Part shown: piece by piece, positions 63,561 to 64,000 of the stretch
Numbering within the stretch: position 1 is the first letter of the stretch
Layout of the letters: each line of letters begins with the position of its first letter
Source of the DNA: Schizosaccharomyces osmophilus
Lineage: Eukaryota; Ascomycota; Schizosaccharomycetes; Schizosaccharomycetales; Schizosaccharomycetaceae
Assembly (NCBI RefSeq): GCF_027921745.1
Contig: NC_079240.1
Coordinates: 861,001 to 925,000, forward strand
Direction: 5' to 3'
DNA: 64,000 nt
Made by a program: the position numbers and the translations under genes
Notes under the pieces: model-generated
The model's input: the letters and a program-made list of their open reading frames with translations, nothing else
Databases searched by the model: none
Told to the model about the DNA's origin: nothing

Positions 63561-64000
63561 AAAGCATACTGTCACGTTTTGAACCTTTTAAATAGTGTAC
63601 ATTAAAAGCAGAAAGCATTATGATGGTTAATGATTATACGGTGATACGAGTGTTTTCAAATAATATTTGTTTGTGAGTAACGGGTTTTTCGTTAGCAAGT
63701 TTCCGTTTTGTCTGTAATTCCTTTGTTTTTCAAGGCCTCAATATTTATTAGTATAAACCTTTTTTGATAAATCACTTTTCAAACGGTAAAGATCAATTTC
63801 GATAGTGTCATTTTGGTAGTATTGCAATGCAGAGTTTTGCATGATCCTCTACCAATGTTTACGTCTAAAAACAGCGAAGCATTGGTTTTTATATACATGG
63901 TCATTTTTTACAACAGTTGTCATTGTTTACTTGTAAACAATGACAACTATGTAGAAACCTACACAACTAGGCGACCACAATATACAAGTCTTTTGTATTA
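63561..64000. other. terminal intergenic region with a forkhead hairpin
   Basis: About 440 bp to the window edge. It holds a 34-bp near-perfect inverted repeat at 63915-63948 (listed separately). No gene seen. Confidence 0.5.
63915..63948. repeat. inverted repeat containing two opposed forkhead motifs
   Basis: Arms AGTTGTCATTGTTTAC (63915-63930) and GTAAACAATGACAACT (63933-63948) are exact reverse complements of 16 bp separated by TT. Each arm ends in the forkhead core GTAAACAA, pointing toward the other. It could bind a pair of forkhead proteins or fold into a hairpin in RNA or single-stranded DNA. Confidence 0.95.

Overview
This window is nuclear DNA of a fission yeast (genus Schizosaccharomyces) that is not S. 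pombe itself. Nearly every gene is recognisable as a fission yeast gene. Introns are few and short (44 to about 190 bp), with GTAAGT/GTATGT donors and CTAAC-type branch points close to the acceptor. The gene order matches S. pombe chromosome III as I remember it. The histones show that it is another species: the H2A tail ends in SQEF rather than SQEL, and H2B lacks one N-terminal Ala. With an AT-rich base composition judged by eye (not computed), a species of the octosporus/cryophilus group is the likeliest source. That placement is inference.

Layout. Positions 1-7.5 kb: a DENN-domain protein (+), an unrecognised charged coiled-coil protein (-), qcr7 (-) and the nuclear-envelope gene ima1 (-). 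8.5-15 kb: yip1 (+, three exons), NAD(P)H-hydrate dehydratase (-), spt3 (-) and the siderophore transporter str2 (+). 15-28 kb: jmj4 (-), rpl6 (-), apn1 (-), epe1 (+), a gene-poor 1.85 kb stretch holding a shortened 5S rRNA copy, a Pro-rich disordered protein (+) and an ArfGAP (-). 28-42 kb: tti1 (+), gdh1 (+), an LMBR1-like membrane protein (-), sec5 (+) and the divergent histone pair htb1/hta1. 42-52 kb: a tRNA-Arg(UCG), a glutathionyl-hydroquinone reductase (+), ole1 (+), rsc7 (-), a possible small membrane protein (-), emc4 (+) and spf30 (+). 53-64 kb: the 7.2 kb alpha-glucan synthase gene ags1 (-) with a very long upstream region, then a short-chain dehydrogenase (+).

The genes are ordinary housekeeping, chromatin, membrane-traffic and cell-wall genes, not a cluster with one task. 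Chromatin is well represented: Epe1, Jmj4, Spt3 (SAGA), Rsc7 (RSC) and H2A/H2B. Exon joins were worked out by hand for yip1, str2, jmj4, apn1, the ArfGAP, the LMBR1-like gene and sec5, and all are frame-consistent.

The observations most worth following are: the altered JmjC metal site of Epe1; the internally deleted 5S copy beside epe1; an exact Fep1-type GATA box before str2; paired inverted forkhead motifs at two places and an exact FLEX match at a third; the AACCCT/MCB architecture between the histone genes; and two candidate small membrane-protein genes. I found no CRISPR array, intact transposon or retroelement, and I do not see a wholly new multi-gene system here.
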